Positions 1 through 6,887 of a DNA stretch of 13,590 bases are shown in pieces (position 1 is the first letter of the stretch; every line of letters starts with the position of its first letter). This DNA is from Oscillospiraceae bacterium (GTDB taxonomy: Bacteria; Bacillota_A; Clostridia; Oscillospirales; Oscillospiraceae), in assembly GCA_017550765.1 (NCBI GenBank), contig JAFZOC010000139.1:1-13590 (forward strand), written 5' to 3'. Made by a program: the position numbers and the translations under genes. The notes under the pieces are model-generated. The model did no database searches. It was not told the DNA's origin and worked only from the letters and a program-made list of their open reading frames with translations.

Positions 1-14
1 CCTTTGCCGTCCAT
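1..14 (-). CDS. Possible start of a gene leaving the window on the left (very short fragment)
   Basis: On the minus strand an ATG at 14-12 opens a frame reading MDGK before the window ends. It is preceded by a G-rich stretch (AAGGGGGG, six bases before the ATG) that could serve as a ribosome binding site. Only four codons are visible, so no function can be given. A terminator for the glycerate kinase gene lies just upstream, so this would be a separate transcription unit or a read-through partner. The start is suggested by the spacing alone and could be chance. Confidence 0.22.
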
Positions 15-65
15 GCTTCGCCCCCCTTTTACGATCCTGCCTTCATTCTATTTGCAGCGCAGGAG

Positions 66-110
66 AAAAACAAGCATCAATATTGCAATTTTTGTTGCAG
101 TATTGATGCT
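66..110 (-). terminator. Rho-independent terminator of the garR-glycerate kinase unit
   Basis: Bases 73-88 pair with 95-110 as a 16-bp stem containing one G-U pair, with a six-base loop. On the minus strand the stem is followed by TTGTTTTTC (bases 72 to 65), a good U-tract. It lies 25 bases beyond the stop of the glycerate kinase gene, which is the expected place for an intrinsic terminator of that gene. Confidence 0.85.
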
Positions 111-134
111 CGTCTATGGCTTGCGGCGGCAAGT

Positions 135-1376
135 CTATTCTTCTGTGTCCAGCAGCGCGATGCAGATATCGTTCACGTTCGTGCCCGTGGGGCCGGTGAC
201 GATCAGGCCGTCGATGGCCTCGAGCGCGTGATAGGCGTCGTTGTTCTTCAAGACCGTTGTCAGATCGAAGCCCGCGGCCTTCAGCGCGTCGAAGCTCTCG
301 CCGTCCACATAGCCGCCCGCGGCGTCGGTGGGGCCGTCCGTCCCGTCGGAGCCCACGCTGATGACCGCGGCGTTCTTCAAGCCTCGGATCCCCTCGGAGG
401 CCGCCAGCGCCAGTTCCTGGGCTCGCCCGCCGAGGCCCTTGCCGGTCAGGTGCACGACCGTTTCGCCGCCCGCGAGAAAGGCGAGCTTTTTTCCGTCCTT
501 CGCATGGGCGCGGAGGATCGCGGCCAGGAAGCGCCCCGCCTCCCGCGCCTCGCAGTCCAGCCGATCGGTGAGCAGCAGCGGCTCATAGCCCATCGCCCGG
601 CAGGCCTCCCCTGCCGCGCGGGCAAGCTCGCGTACGCTCCCCACGACCTGGGCGTTGACGTTCGACAGGCTCTTCGGCGTCTCGACCTGCAGGCAGCGCC
701 GCGCCTCGTCGCTCAAGCGCAGCGCGTACTTTTCCGCGATCCGCAGCGCATCGCCGCGATCGGCGCTGTCCGGGCTGACCGGCCCGGACGCTATGCTATC
801 CAGCGGATCGCCCAGCACGTCGGAGAGGATCACCGCCTCGATCTGTGCCGGGGCGCACCACGCGGCGAACTTCCCGCCCTTGACGGCGGAGAGCCGCTTG
901 CGGATCGTGTTGATCTCCACGATGTCCGCGCCGCAGGCCAAAAGCTGCCCGGTGATGTCCTGCAGCTCCTCCAGGGGGATCAGCGGCTTCTCAAACAGCG
1001 CGCTGCCTCCGCCGGAGAGCAGGAAGAGCACGGTGTCGTCGTCTCGCAGGTCTTTCGTCAGCGCCAGCGCGGCCTCCGCCGCCCGGACGCTGTTCTCATC
1101 CGGCACGGGATGCCCCGCCTCAATAAAGCGCAGAGGCGGCAGCGGCTCGCCGAGATGCCCGTATTTGGAGATCACGACGCCGTCTGCTACAGGCGCATCC
1201 AGCATGTCCAGCGCCGCCGCTGCCATGCGGTAGGCCGCTTTGCCGACGGCGACGAGGAACACCCGCCCGGGATATCTTTTTCCGGCCAGCGCCCTTGTCA
1301 CAGCCTTCTCGGGCAGAACGGCGTTGATGGCGGTATAGATCGCCTTTTCGGCGTCGAAACGCAGTTTTTGGACCAT
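135..1376 (-). CDS. Glycerate 2-kinase, MOFRL family (GckA/TtuD type)
   Basis: 413-residue cytoplasmic enzyme predicted to phosphorylate D-glycerate with ATP to 2-phosphoglycerate, feeding lower glycolysis. Visible family motifs are GKA around K46, the glycine-rich SGGGSAL at 121-127, NTIRKRLSAVKGG at 156-168, SDVLGD at 185-190, GGETVV at 303-308, GKGLGGRAQE at 312-321, DGTDGPTDAAG at 344-354 and GPTGTNVND at 395-403. The N-terminal Rossmann-like DUF4147 domain is followed by the C-terminal MOFRL domain, and the length is normal for the family. An in-frame ATG exists 60 bases upstream (1436). I chose 1376 because AAAGGAG lies just before it and because the longer version would translate through a hairpin at 1396-1424. 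It lies 84 bases downstream of the tartronate-semialdehyde-type reductase on the same strand. The two enzymes act consecutively in the known glycerate pathway, which strengthens both calls. Confidence 0.93.
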   Translation of the reverse strand: MVQKLRFDAEKAIYTAINAVLPEKAVTRALAGKRYPGRVFLVAVGKAAYRMAAAALDMLDAPVADGVVISKYGHLGEPLPPLRFIEAGHPVPDENSVRAAEAALALTKDLRDDDTVLFLLSGGGSALFEKPLIPLEELQDITGQLLACGADIVEINTIRKRLSAVKGGKFAAWCAPAQIEAVILSDVLGDPLDSIASGPVSPDSADRGDALRIAEKYALRLSDEARRCLQVETPKSLSNVNAQVVGSVRELARAAGEACRAMGYEPLLLTDRLDCEAREAGRFLAAILRAHAKDGKKLAFLAGGETVVHLTGKGLGGRAQELALAASEGIRGLKNAAVISVGSDGTDGPTDAAGGYVDGESFDALKAAGFDLTTVLKNNDAYHALEAIDGLIVTGPTGTNVNDICIALLDTEE

Positions 1377-1395
1377 TCGATCCGCTCCTTTCGGA

Positions 1396-1424
1396 AACAG
1401 CCCCGGTCTGATACCGGGGCTGTT
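1396..1424 (-). terminator. Hairpin between garR and the glycerate kinase gene (attenuator or weak terminator)
   Basis: Bases 1396-1407 and 1413-1424 form a perfect 12-bp GC-rich stem with a five-base loop. On the minus strand only three Ts follow, so it is not a strong intrinsic terminator. It sits 20 bases upstream of the kinase start. It could partly stop transcription, protect the 3' end of garR mRNA, or mark a processing site that sets a reductase:kinase ratio. Which of these applies cannot be told from sequence. Confidence 0.5.
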
Positions 1425-1460
1425 CCATCCTACCATACTTTTTCCCGGAGGGAAAGCGTT

Positions 1461-2342
1461 TTATCGGCCGAGTTCGATGCCGCTCAGGAACTCATAATAC
1501 TGCGCGATGGCGCTGTGGTCCTTCCCGCCGCCCTCGTGGCTGTGCATCCACTGCAGGATCTCCTGCACGGCGGCCGTCATGGGCACCGGCGCGCCGACAG
1601 AGTGGGCGCAGTCCAGAGCGTTGTTCAGGTCCTTGATATGCAGGTCGATCTTGAAGCCGGGCTTGTCGTTCCCCGCGAGCATCATCGGCGCCTTGGCCTC
1701 CATGACCGTAGAGCCCGCCAGACCGCCCCGGATCGCCTCGAACACGAGCCGGGGCTCGACACCGGCCTTCTGCGCCAGGGTCAGGGCTTCGGCCAGCGCC
1801 TGGATGTTGCAGGCCACGATGATCTGGTTGGCGAGCTTCGTGGTGTTGCCCGCGCCGACCTCGCCGCAGCGGACGACGGAAGCGCCCATCACGCCCAGCA
1901 TATCCTTGAACTTGTCAAAGACCTCCTGCCTGCCGCCGACCATGATGGACAGCGTGCCGTCGACGGCTTTGGGCTCGCCGCCGGAGACCGGGGCGTCCAG
2001 CATATCGACGCCGTACCTGGCGACCTCTTCACACAGTTCCCTGGAGGCCATGGGGTCGATGGAGCTCATGTCGATGAAGGTGCTGCCCTTCTTCATATGG
2101 GCGGCCACGCCGTCCTCGCCCAGCATGACGGACTTGACCTGCGGGCCGTTGGGGAGCATCGTGATGACCACGTCGCAGTTCTCGGCGACTTCGCGATAGC
2201 TCCCGGCCTTCGCGCCGGCAGCGACGACGGGCTCGCACTTTTGCATATTGCGGTTGGAGACCGTCACGTCATAGCCCGCTTTGACGAGATTGATGGCCAT
2301 GGGCTTGCCCATGATCCCCATACCGATAAAACCGATCTTCAT
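1461..2342 (-). CDS. garR: 2-hydroxy-3-oxopropionate (tartronate semialdehyde) reductase, beta-hydroxyacid dehydrogenase family
   Basis: 293 residues, the usual length of the beta-hydroxyacid dehydrogenase family. The N-terminal Rossmann nucleotide-binding motif GFIGMGIMG is at 4-12. The substrate-binding DAPVSGG is at 116-122, and the catalytic lysine motif GNTTKLANQ at 165-173 contains K169. The predicted reaction is NAD(P)H reduction of tartronate semialdehyde to D-glycerate. The downstream glycerate 2-kinase makes this substrate more likely than 3-hydroxyisobutyrate or other beta-hydroxyacids, but sequence alone does not fix it. NR at residues 30-31 ends the second beta strand, which hints at NADP(H) (inference). 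The start has AAGGAG with good spacing. A perfect -10 box and a shared operator-like element lie upstream. The gene is divergent from the AraC regulator. Confidence 0.85.
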   Translation of the reverse strand: MKIGFIGMGIMGKPMAINLVKAGYDVTVSNRNMQKCEPVVAAGAKAGSYREVAENCDVVITMLPNGPQVKSVMLGEDGVAAHMKKGSTFIDMSSIDPMASRELCEEVARYGVDMLDAPVSGGEPKAVDGTLSIMVGGRQEVFDKFKDMLGVMGASVVRCGEVGAGNTTKLANQIIVACNIQALAEALTLAQKAGVEPRLVFEAIRGGLAGSTVMEAKAPMMLAGNDKPGFKIDLHIKDLNNALDCAHSVGAPVPMTAAVQEILQWMHSHEGGGKDHSAIAQYYEFLSGIELGR

Positions 2343-2377
2343 AGGACTGCTCTCCTTTTTCTTTTCTTAATGGCCCT

Positions 2378-2409
2378 ATTATAGCCGGACGCCGACTGTT
2401 CGTATATCT
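2378..2409 (-). promoter_or_regulatory. garR promoter, perfect -10 with weak -35
   Basis: On the minus strand TATAAT occupies 2383-2378. The hexamer 17 bases upstream is TATACG, a poor -35. A good -10 with a poor -35 suggests the promoter needs an activator. The octamer AGATATAC (minus strand, 2409-2402) matches AGATTTAC at the same offset in the promoter of the minus-strand hydrolase gene at 8075-10003, in seven of eight bases. Confidence 0.6.
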
Positions 2410-2423
2410 TTGATCTCGCTCGT

Positions 2424-2451
2424 TTGTCTTGAAATTTGCTATCCTTATGAT
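2424..2451 (+). promoter_or_regulatory. Promoter of the AraC-family regulator gene
   Basis: TTGTCT at 2424-2429 and TATGAT at 2446-2451 are separated by 16 bases. Transcription would start near 2458, giving a leader of about 55 bases. The shared operator-like element (2432-2444) lies inside the spacer, where a bound protein would block RNA polymerase. Autorepression is therefore plausible. Confidence 0.55.
2432..2444. promoter_or_regulatory. Operator-like element, copy A (AAATTTGCTATCC)
   Basis: The 13-bp sequence AAATTTGCTATCC matches copy B at 10089-10101 in 12 of 13 positions. Its distance to the minus-strand -10 box is exactly 48 bases (2384-2431), identical to copy B. It sits at about -61 to -73 of the predicted garR start, a normal place for an AraC-type activator. 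It also lies between the -35 and -10 of the regulator gene. That it binds the neighbouring AraC protein is inference. Confidence 0.55.
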
Positions 2452-2512
2452 AAAATATGATCCAGATACAAAAAGACGGATCTTTGATATCTCGATAGAG
2501 GAGGGACCTTTC

Positions 2513-3733
2513 ATGACGCTGACGGAACTGCCGGTCGCCGACCGGGTCGACTGTCTGTGCGAGCTGCTCTCCTGCACGGGGAGCATGTACCGCTGGGTCT
2601 ACGACCCGAAGGGCGAGATCCAGGATACGAACTGCCCCGATCTGGTGCTGCACAACGTGTTTTCCAACATGGGCTATCTGACACAGATGCTGGACTATGC
2701 CAGGGCGCAGCGCGAGCCGGTGGTCTTTTCGATCCCGCTGGGGCTCATGTGGGGCTGCGCCTTTGAATACGAGGAGGACGCTCTAGCGCGCATCCACGTC
2801 TTCGGCCCGGTAGCGAGCTCGGAGCTGAGCTACGAGGCGATCCACAAGGCCATCGGCAATTCCGTGATGCCGCCCCGCTGGCGGCCGAAATTCATGCGTA
2901 TCCTCGAGCGCATCCCCGTGACCTCCGGGATCGACTTTTTCCGGCACGTGCTGATGCTGCACTACTGCGTGACCGGCCAGAAGCTAGCCAACTCGGACAT
3001 CACCTTCCACGCGACGCCGGCCGCCGGGAAGCTGCAGGGGCAGGAGTATCAGAAGAAAGACCGCATGAAGACCTACATGGCCGAACAGGCCCTCCTGCGC
3101 ATGGTCAGCGAGGGCGATCTGAACTACAAGGAAGCCTTGAGCCGCGCGTCCACCGTCAGTCGCGGCGTCGCGGTGAACACCGGCGATCCCCTGCAGCAGG
3201 TAAAGCTCAGCCAGGTCGTGTTCATCACGCTGTGCACCCGCGCCGCGATCGAGGGCGGCCTTTCGCCGGAGATCGCCTATTCCCGGGGCGATTCCTATAT
3301 CCAAGATGTGATGGACTGCAAGAGCATCTCCGACGCCACCTATATCGGGCACACGATGTATGAGGACTTCATCCAGCTCGTTCATAAGGGACACGTCGAT
3401 CCGGGCCTCTCCAAGCCGATCCAGAGCTGCTGCGATTACATCGAGCTGCACGCCGAAGAGAAGCTGACGCTCTCGGAGATCGCGAAGCGCGTCGGCTATG
3501 TGGACTACTACCTCTCCCGCAAGTTCAAGGCCGAGACCGGGACCAGCATCAACGACTATATCAAGCGGGTCAAGGTAGAACGGGCCAAGACGCTGCTGAT
3601 CGCCACGGACATGAGCATCCAGGACATCTGCGACAAGCTCAATTTCGGCTCGCGCAGCTTCTTTTCCGAGACCTTCAAGGCGATCGCCGGGATGCCGCCC
3701 GCGGCCTTCCGGGAACAGAACAGGCATATGTAG
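2513..3733 (+). CDS. AraC-family transcriptional regulator
   Basis: 406-residue predicted DNA-binding regulator. The C-terminal AraC/XylS domain covers about 303-402. It has two helix-turn-helix units: LTLSEIAKRVGYVDYYLSRKF (318-338) and SIQDICDKLNFGSRSFFSETF (368-388). The latter is the well conserved second unit. The first 300 residues are a sensor region I cannot assign firmly. Residues 1-170 are rich in Cys and aromatics (for example LMWGCAFEY at 78-86). Residues 200-290 look helical, as seen in other long clostridial AraC proteins. I chose ATG 2513 because GAGGAGGG lies just upstream; an in-frame ATG at 2429 lies upstream of the predicted transcription start. The gene is divergent from garR and is followed by a terminator. 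Its job is probably to control the surrounding catabolic genes. The inducer is unknown. Confidence 0.92.
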   Translation: MTLTELPVADRVDCLCELLSCTGSMYRWVYDPKGEIQDTNCPDLVLHNVFSNMGYLTQMLDYARAQREPVVFSIPLGLMWGCAFEYEEDALARIHVFGPVASSELSYEAIHKAIGNSVMPPRWRPKFMRILERIPVTSGIDFFRHVLMLHYCVTGQKLANSDITFHATPAAGKLQGQEYQKKDRMKTYMAEQALLRMVSEGDLNYKEALSRASTVSRGVAVNTGDPLQQVKLSQVVFITLCTRAAIEGGLSPEIAYSRGDSYIQDVMDCKSISDATYIGHTMYEDFIQLVHKGHVDPGLSKPIQSCCDYIELHAEEKLTLSEIAKRVGYVDYYLSRKFKAETGTSINDYIKRVKVERAKTLLIATDMSIQDICDKLNFGSRSFFSETFKAIAGMPPAAFREQNRHM

Positions 3734-3740
3734 ATCCCCT

Positions 3741-3780
3741 TCAGCGGAGACCAGCTGCGCCGGGCTCTCCGTTGAGTTTT
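3741..3780 (+). terminator. Terminator of the AraC-family regulator gene
   Basis: Bases 3741-3749 pair with 3767-3775 (nine pairs, one G-U), and TTTT follows at 3777-3780. It begins seven bases after the regulator stop. The loop is 17 bases, so the structure is moderate, but position and U-tract fit an intrinsic terminator. Confidence 0.6.
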
Positions 3781-3794
3781 CTCGCGCTTATCGC

Positions 3795-3979
3795 ACACAG
3801 CGGACGGGAGATCCGCTGTGTTTGGTCGGCGCAAGGGCTCGTTCCCCTCGCCTCAGGCCGTTTTGCCGCGGCGGAGCTACGGCAAAACGGATACCATCGC
3901 TTCGCTCCTGCGGGTGCGAACTCTGCGGGGCTTTTCGACAAGAGCCGGATCGGGAGCGCTGTTCCTCACGCTCCCGATC
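3795..3979. repeat. Three successive perfect hairpins in a convergent gap
   Basis: The gap between the convergent regulator and symporter genes (3734-3988) holds, after the terminator, three inverted repeats. They are 3795-3804 with 3812-3821 (10 bp, 7-base loop), 3858-3868 with 3880-3890 (11 bp, 11-base loop), and 3948-3958 with 3969-3979 (11 bp, 10-base loop). The last lies ten bases beyond the symporter stop and may end its transcript, but no clear U-tract follows on the minus strand. The first is followed by TTT on the plus strand. The stems differ in sequence, so this is not one repeated element. No credible gene is present here. Confidence 0.65.
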
Positions 3980-3988
3980 TCTATGATC

Positions 3989-5749
3989 TTACTTCTTCAG
4001 TTTTGCTTTTCTGGCCGCTTTCTTTGCGTCCCTTTTGGCCTTTTTGTCCAGATATTTCTGGTTCTCGGTCTCGAAGTCGAGCCCCTTCTTCTCGCAGAGC
4101 TCTTTCAGCTCCCGGACGCGGGCTTCCTCCGCCTCCTTCTGCTGCTGGGCGATCTCGGCCTTCATCTGCTCCTCGTGGGAGACGTAGGGGATGCCCTTGG
4201 CCTCGCACTCCGCGCGCTTGCGCTCCACCAGCGCGTGGGTCACCTCCGGCATGCGCTTGTCGATGTCGAAGAAGAAGACGAACAGCACCAGGAACAGCAG
4301 CGCGGTCAGGCCGATGGCGCCCTGATAGGAGAAGTTGATCCAGTTCGTCGCGGCGGCGGGCTGGTCGGCGTAGAGCTCGATCAGCTTGCCCTTCTGCTCG
4401 ATCCGGCCGATCTGCTCGGGGGTCGCGTACTTGGAGAGCATCAGACCGAGGTTGAACAGGCCCTGGCCGATGCCGTTGGCCAGCGAGTGCATGAAGCCCA
4501 CCAGCGCGGCGGTCAGGCCCTCGACGCGGATGCCCTGGGAGTATTCCACATGGTCGATCGCGTCGCCGGTGAAGCTCATCATCGTGTAGACGTAGAACAT
4601 CGCGCCGATGCCGCTCAGACCCGTGCCGGCGTAAACAGGAGCCGTCCTGCCCGCGCCGAAGTAGGCGACGATCGCGCCGACAAGGGCGATGGCGGCGCCG
4701 ATGATGATCATCTTGCTGCGGCCGAACTTCTTGATGAGCGGCACGACCACGAAGAGCATCGGGCCCATGGGCGCCATGGCGATCATGGTGAATTTGGCCT
4801 GGATGGCCGCGGCCTGGCCGTAGGCGTTGCCGTTCACGACCCAGCCGGCGTAGTAGATCTGGGAGACGCCCTTGAGGGCGTTGAGCACCTGATAGATGAA
4901 GATCAGGACGATGAACATGATCCAGTACTTGTCCTTCACGCAGGCCTTGAACTGCGTGCCGAAGCTGGCTTCGCGGATCTGGGGATGCTCGCCGTCGATC
5001 TCGGTGGCGCGGCGCTCCTCGGTGATGCGCTCACGGGTGTAGAAGTACTGTACGAAGGTCAGCGGCACCGCAATGGCGCACATGACGGAGAGGGCCACGA
5101 GATAGCCCTGCTTGTCTCCGCCGACGCTGTGGGAGATGACAGACAGGATCGTCGGGAACAGGATGGAGATGATGCCGGTACCGATGTTCTTGGTGATCTG
5201 GCCGGCGATGGAGTTGCCGGAGCGCTGCTTGACGTTGCGGGTCGAGAGCGCGGCGGACAGTTCGTAGGCCATGTACCACATGGTGTAGCCGACGGAGTAG
5301 AACAGGTTATAGGAGATGACGACCCAGACGGCCTGCGCTTTGGCGCTCATGTCCGGGATGGCGAACATCATGATGATGCTGGCCACGGTGATCGGGAGCG
5401 ACAGGATGAACCAGGGCCGGAGCTTGCCCTGACGGCAGGCGGTCTTGTCCAGGATCTTCGCCATGATCACGTTGGTGATGGCGTCGAGGAGCTTCGAGAG
5501 CACCGGGAAGACGACCATAAAGCCGGCGATCCACATGCCGCGGGTGACCGTGAAGCCCAGGGTATCGGTCAGGTACTTGTTGAAATAGCTGTTGACGATG
5601 GACTGCAGCAGCATCACGCCGAAGGGGCCGAACACATAGCCCAGCCAGCGTTCCTTGCCGTGCACGTTCGCGGATCTGATGCGGGTGTCCCAGAACGGCC
5701 GATCGAACCAGCCGCTGAGCAGACCTTTCTTTGTCTTTTCGGTGCTCAT
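3989..5749 (-). CDS. GPH-family sugar:cation symporter (MFS superfamily) with long cytoplasmic tail
   Basis: 586-residue inner-membrane protein with about twelve hydrophobic segments between residues 35 and 494. It resembles glycoside-pentoside-hexuronide:cation symporters (MelB/YihO/XynB-like permeases), for example DAITNVIMAKILDKT followed by GKLRPW near residue 110, the place of the family's conserved acidic helix and loop. It should import a sugar, glycoside or sugar acid with a cation; the substrate is unknown. Typical members are 450-500 residues. Here residues 495-586 form a highly charged tail rich in Lys, Glu and Ala, likely helical, containing two similar segments (C515EAKGI and C552EKKGL). 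Two ATGs compete. The one at 5755 directly abuts AGGAGG and has no spacer, while 5749 has six bases of spacing, so I chose 5749. It is divergent from the AEC transporter gene. Confidence 0.88.
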   Translation of the reverse strand: MSTEKTKKGLLSGWFDRPFWDTRIRSANVHGKERWLGYVFGPFGVMLLQSIVNSYFNKYLTDTLGFTVTRGMWIAGFMVVFPVLSKLLDAITNVIMAKILDKTACRQGKLRPWFILSLPITVASIIMMFAIPDMSAKAQAVWVVISYNLFYSVGYTMWYMAYELSAALSTRNVKQRSGNSIAGQITKNIGTGIISILFPTILSVISHSVGGDKQGYLVALSVMCAIAVPLTFVQYFYTRERITEERRATEIDGEHPQIREASFGTQFKACVKDKYWIMFIVLIFIYQVLNALKGVSQIYYAGWVVNGNAYGQAAAIQAKFTMIAMAPMGPMLFVVVPLIKKFGRSKMIIIGAAIALVGAIVAYFGAGRTAPVYAGTGLSGIGAMFYVYTMMSFTGDAIDHVEYSQGIRVEGLTAALVGFMHSLANGIGQGLFNLGLMLSKYATPEQIGRIEQKGKLIELYADQPAAATNWINFSYQGAIGLTALLFLVLFVFFFDIDKRMPEVTHALVERKRAECEAKGIPYVSHEEQMKAEIAQQQKEAEEARVRELKELCEKKGLDFETENQKYLDKKAKRDAKKAARKAKLKK

Positions 5750-5844
5750 TGTCATCCTCCTTCTGATCTCCGGGTCCGGGTCGGTCTCACCATAGCATGG
5801 CTTTTTTTGCTTGTGTATCCTGCAATTCGTTTTCTTGTCCTCAT

Positions 5845-5872
5845 ATTATATCTTGTTTCGATCGTGGCGATC
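5845..5872 (-). promoter_or_regulatory. Putative symporter promoter with overlapping palindrome
   Basis: On the minus strand a perfect TATAAT lies at 5850-5845. There is no good -35 at 16-18 bases. Instead the palindrome GATCG-TGG-CGATC (5860-5872) lies over that position, so a regulator bound there could replace or block the -35 contact. The leader to the start codon would be about 90 bases. Confidence 0.45.
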
Positions 5873-5910
5873 TTGAGAACAAAAAAGCGAATTTGAAACT
5901 TTTCTTGCTC

Positions 5911-5924
5911 GACATTTGCCATAC
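5911..5924. promoter_or_regulatory. Operator-like element, degenerate copy C
   Basis: GACATTTGCCATAC resembles copy A with its flanking base (GAAATTTGCTATCC) in 11 of 14 positions, in the same orientation. It lies between the divergent symporter and AEC genes, directly over TACAAT (5922-5927), a possible -10 for the AEC gene. Its distance to the symporter -10 is 14 bases longer than in copies A and B, so this assignment is weaker. Confidence 0.35.
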
Positions 5925-5955
5925 AATACATGTGAAAACAACGGGAGGGGTCGCC

Positions 5956-6858
5956 ATGTCCGCCGCTCTGCATCAGATCGCCATCATCTTTATCGGCATC
6001 CTCGCGGGCTTCGTCTGCCGCAAGGCGAAGGTGCTCACCGAGGAGGCTACGGCCACGGTGTCGAACATCGTGGTCAAGATCATCCTGCCCTTCTATCTCT
6101 TCAGCGCCATCCTCAGATCCGGCGACGGGGTCGATCCCCGGGGCGTGTTCCTGGCCCTCGGCCTGTCCTTCGGGATGTTCCTGATGAGCGGGCTCGTCGC
6201 CCTGCTGGTCGTGCCGCTGCTGAAAGCGCCGAAAGACGACCGGGGCGTCTATCTCTTTGAGACCATGTGCGGCAACGTCACCTATATCGGCATCCCGGTC
6301 TGCGCCGCCATTCTTGGCGGGAACGCAGCTTTCTACGCCTCGCTCCTGAACATCCCCTACAACTTGCTTTGCTTCTCGCTGGGCATCTGGCTGCTGGCGG
6401 GAAAGCTCCCGCTGAAAAGGATCCTCGATCCCGCTTTCTTGGCGGGCGTCGCCGCGGCGACGCTCTATCTGCTGCGCGTGCCGGTCCCGGCGGTGATCCT
6501 GGACGGCTGCAGCTTCATCGGGCAGGCCACCTCCCCCTGCGCCATGCTGGTGATCGGTTCGGCCCTGGGGAGCGTGCCCTTCAAGGAGATCTTCACCGAG
6601 TGGCGGGCGATCCCCTTTGTTGCGCTGCGGCTCGTCGGCCTCGGTGCGCTGACGGCGCTGCTGCTCTCGTTCCTGCCGGTCGATCCGATCCTCAAGGGCG
6701 TGCTGATCCTGATGGCCTCGATGCCCGCCGCCACCAATTCCACCATGCTCTGCACGATCTACGGCGGGAACAGGGCCCTCTCGGCCAAGCTGATCTTCCT
6801 GTCCACGGCCCTGTCCATCGTGACGATCCCGCTCTGGGCGGCGTTCTATTTTGCATAA
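5956..6858 (+). CDS. AEC-family transporter (auxin efflux carrier superfamily)
   Basis: 300-residue membrane protein with about ten hydrophobic segments in two halves, normal for bacterial AEC proteins. The N-terminal segment IAIIFIGILAGFVCRKAKVL, the ILPFYLFSAIL helix near 43-53, and the half-repeat FETMCGNVTYIGIPV (about 100-114) with SMPAATNSTMLCTIYGGNR near 257-275 are typical. Bacterial members carry small carboxylates such as malate, lactate or malonate, or act as exporters; the direction is not readable here. I chose ATG 5956, preceded by GGGAGGGG; frame-open sequence upstream has no such site. The downstream metallohydrolase gene begins 29 bases after the stop and is surely co-transcribed. 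The AEC substrate is therefore likely the substrate or product of that enzyme (inference). Confidence 0.87.
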   Translation: MSAALHQIAIIFIGILAGFVCRKAKVLTEEATATVSNIVVKIILPFYLFSAILRSGDGVDPRGVFLALGLSFGMFLMSGLVALLVVPLLKAPKDDRGVYLFETMCGNVTYIGIPVCAAILGGNAAFYASLLNIPYNLLCFSLGIWLLAGKLPLKRILDPAFLAGVAAATLYLLRVPVPAVILDGCSFIGQATSPCAMLVIGSALGSVPFKEIFTEWRAIPFVALRLVGLGALTALLLSFLPVDPILKGVLILMASMPAATNSTMLCTIYGGNRALSAKLIFLSTALSIVTIPLWAAFYFA

Positions 6859-6887
6859 GGAACCAGAACTGCATAAGGAGCCAAAAC
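6852..6887 (+). repeat. Tandem 18-bp duplication spanning stop codon and ribosome binding site
   Basis: Bases 6852-6869 and 6870-6887 are adjacent copies, identical in 16 of 18 positions (both start TGCATAAGGA). The first copy holds the AEC stop codon (TAA, 6856-6858) fused to a Shine-Dalgarno-like AAGGA. The second copy provides AAGGAG for the metallohydrolase, whose ATG follows it directly. It looks like a local duplication that spaced out a formerly tighter junction. Confidence 0.8.

Noticed and set aside
228..2384. Very long open frame on the plus strand antisense to the glycerate kinase and garR genes (similar long antisense frames oppose most other genes)
   Set aside because: It is a by-product of GC-rich codon use. 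The translation is low-complexity Arg/Ala/Gly-rich without a recognisable domain, whereas the opposite strand encodes complete enzyme motifs and good ribosome binding sites.
3772..4338. Small protein gene in the 3734-3988 gap
   Set aside because: The open frame has no ribosome binding site, runs through hairpins and into the antisense of the symporter gene, and is Arg/Pro/Ser-rich without a domain.
3989..5749. Sulfoquinovose or sulfolactate metabolism, because GPH permeases and beta-hydroxyacid reductases occur in sulfoglycolysis
   Set aside because: No sulfoquinovosidase of GH31, sulfofructose kinase or aldolase is present, and the reductase is paired with glycerate kinase, which fits the glycerate pathway better.
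5750..5755. Start of the symporter at the first ATG (5755)
   Set aside because: AGGAGG abuts that ATG with no spacer, while the ATG at 5749 has six bases of spacing.
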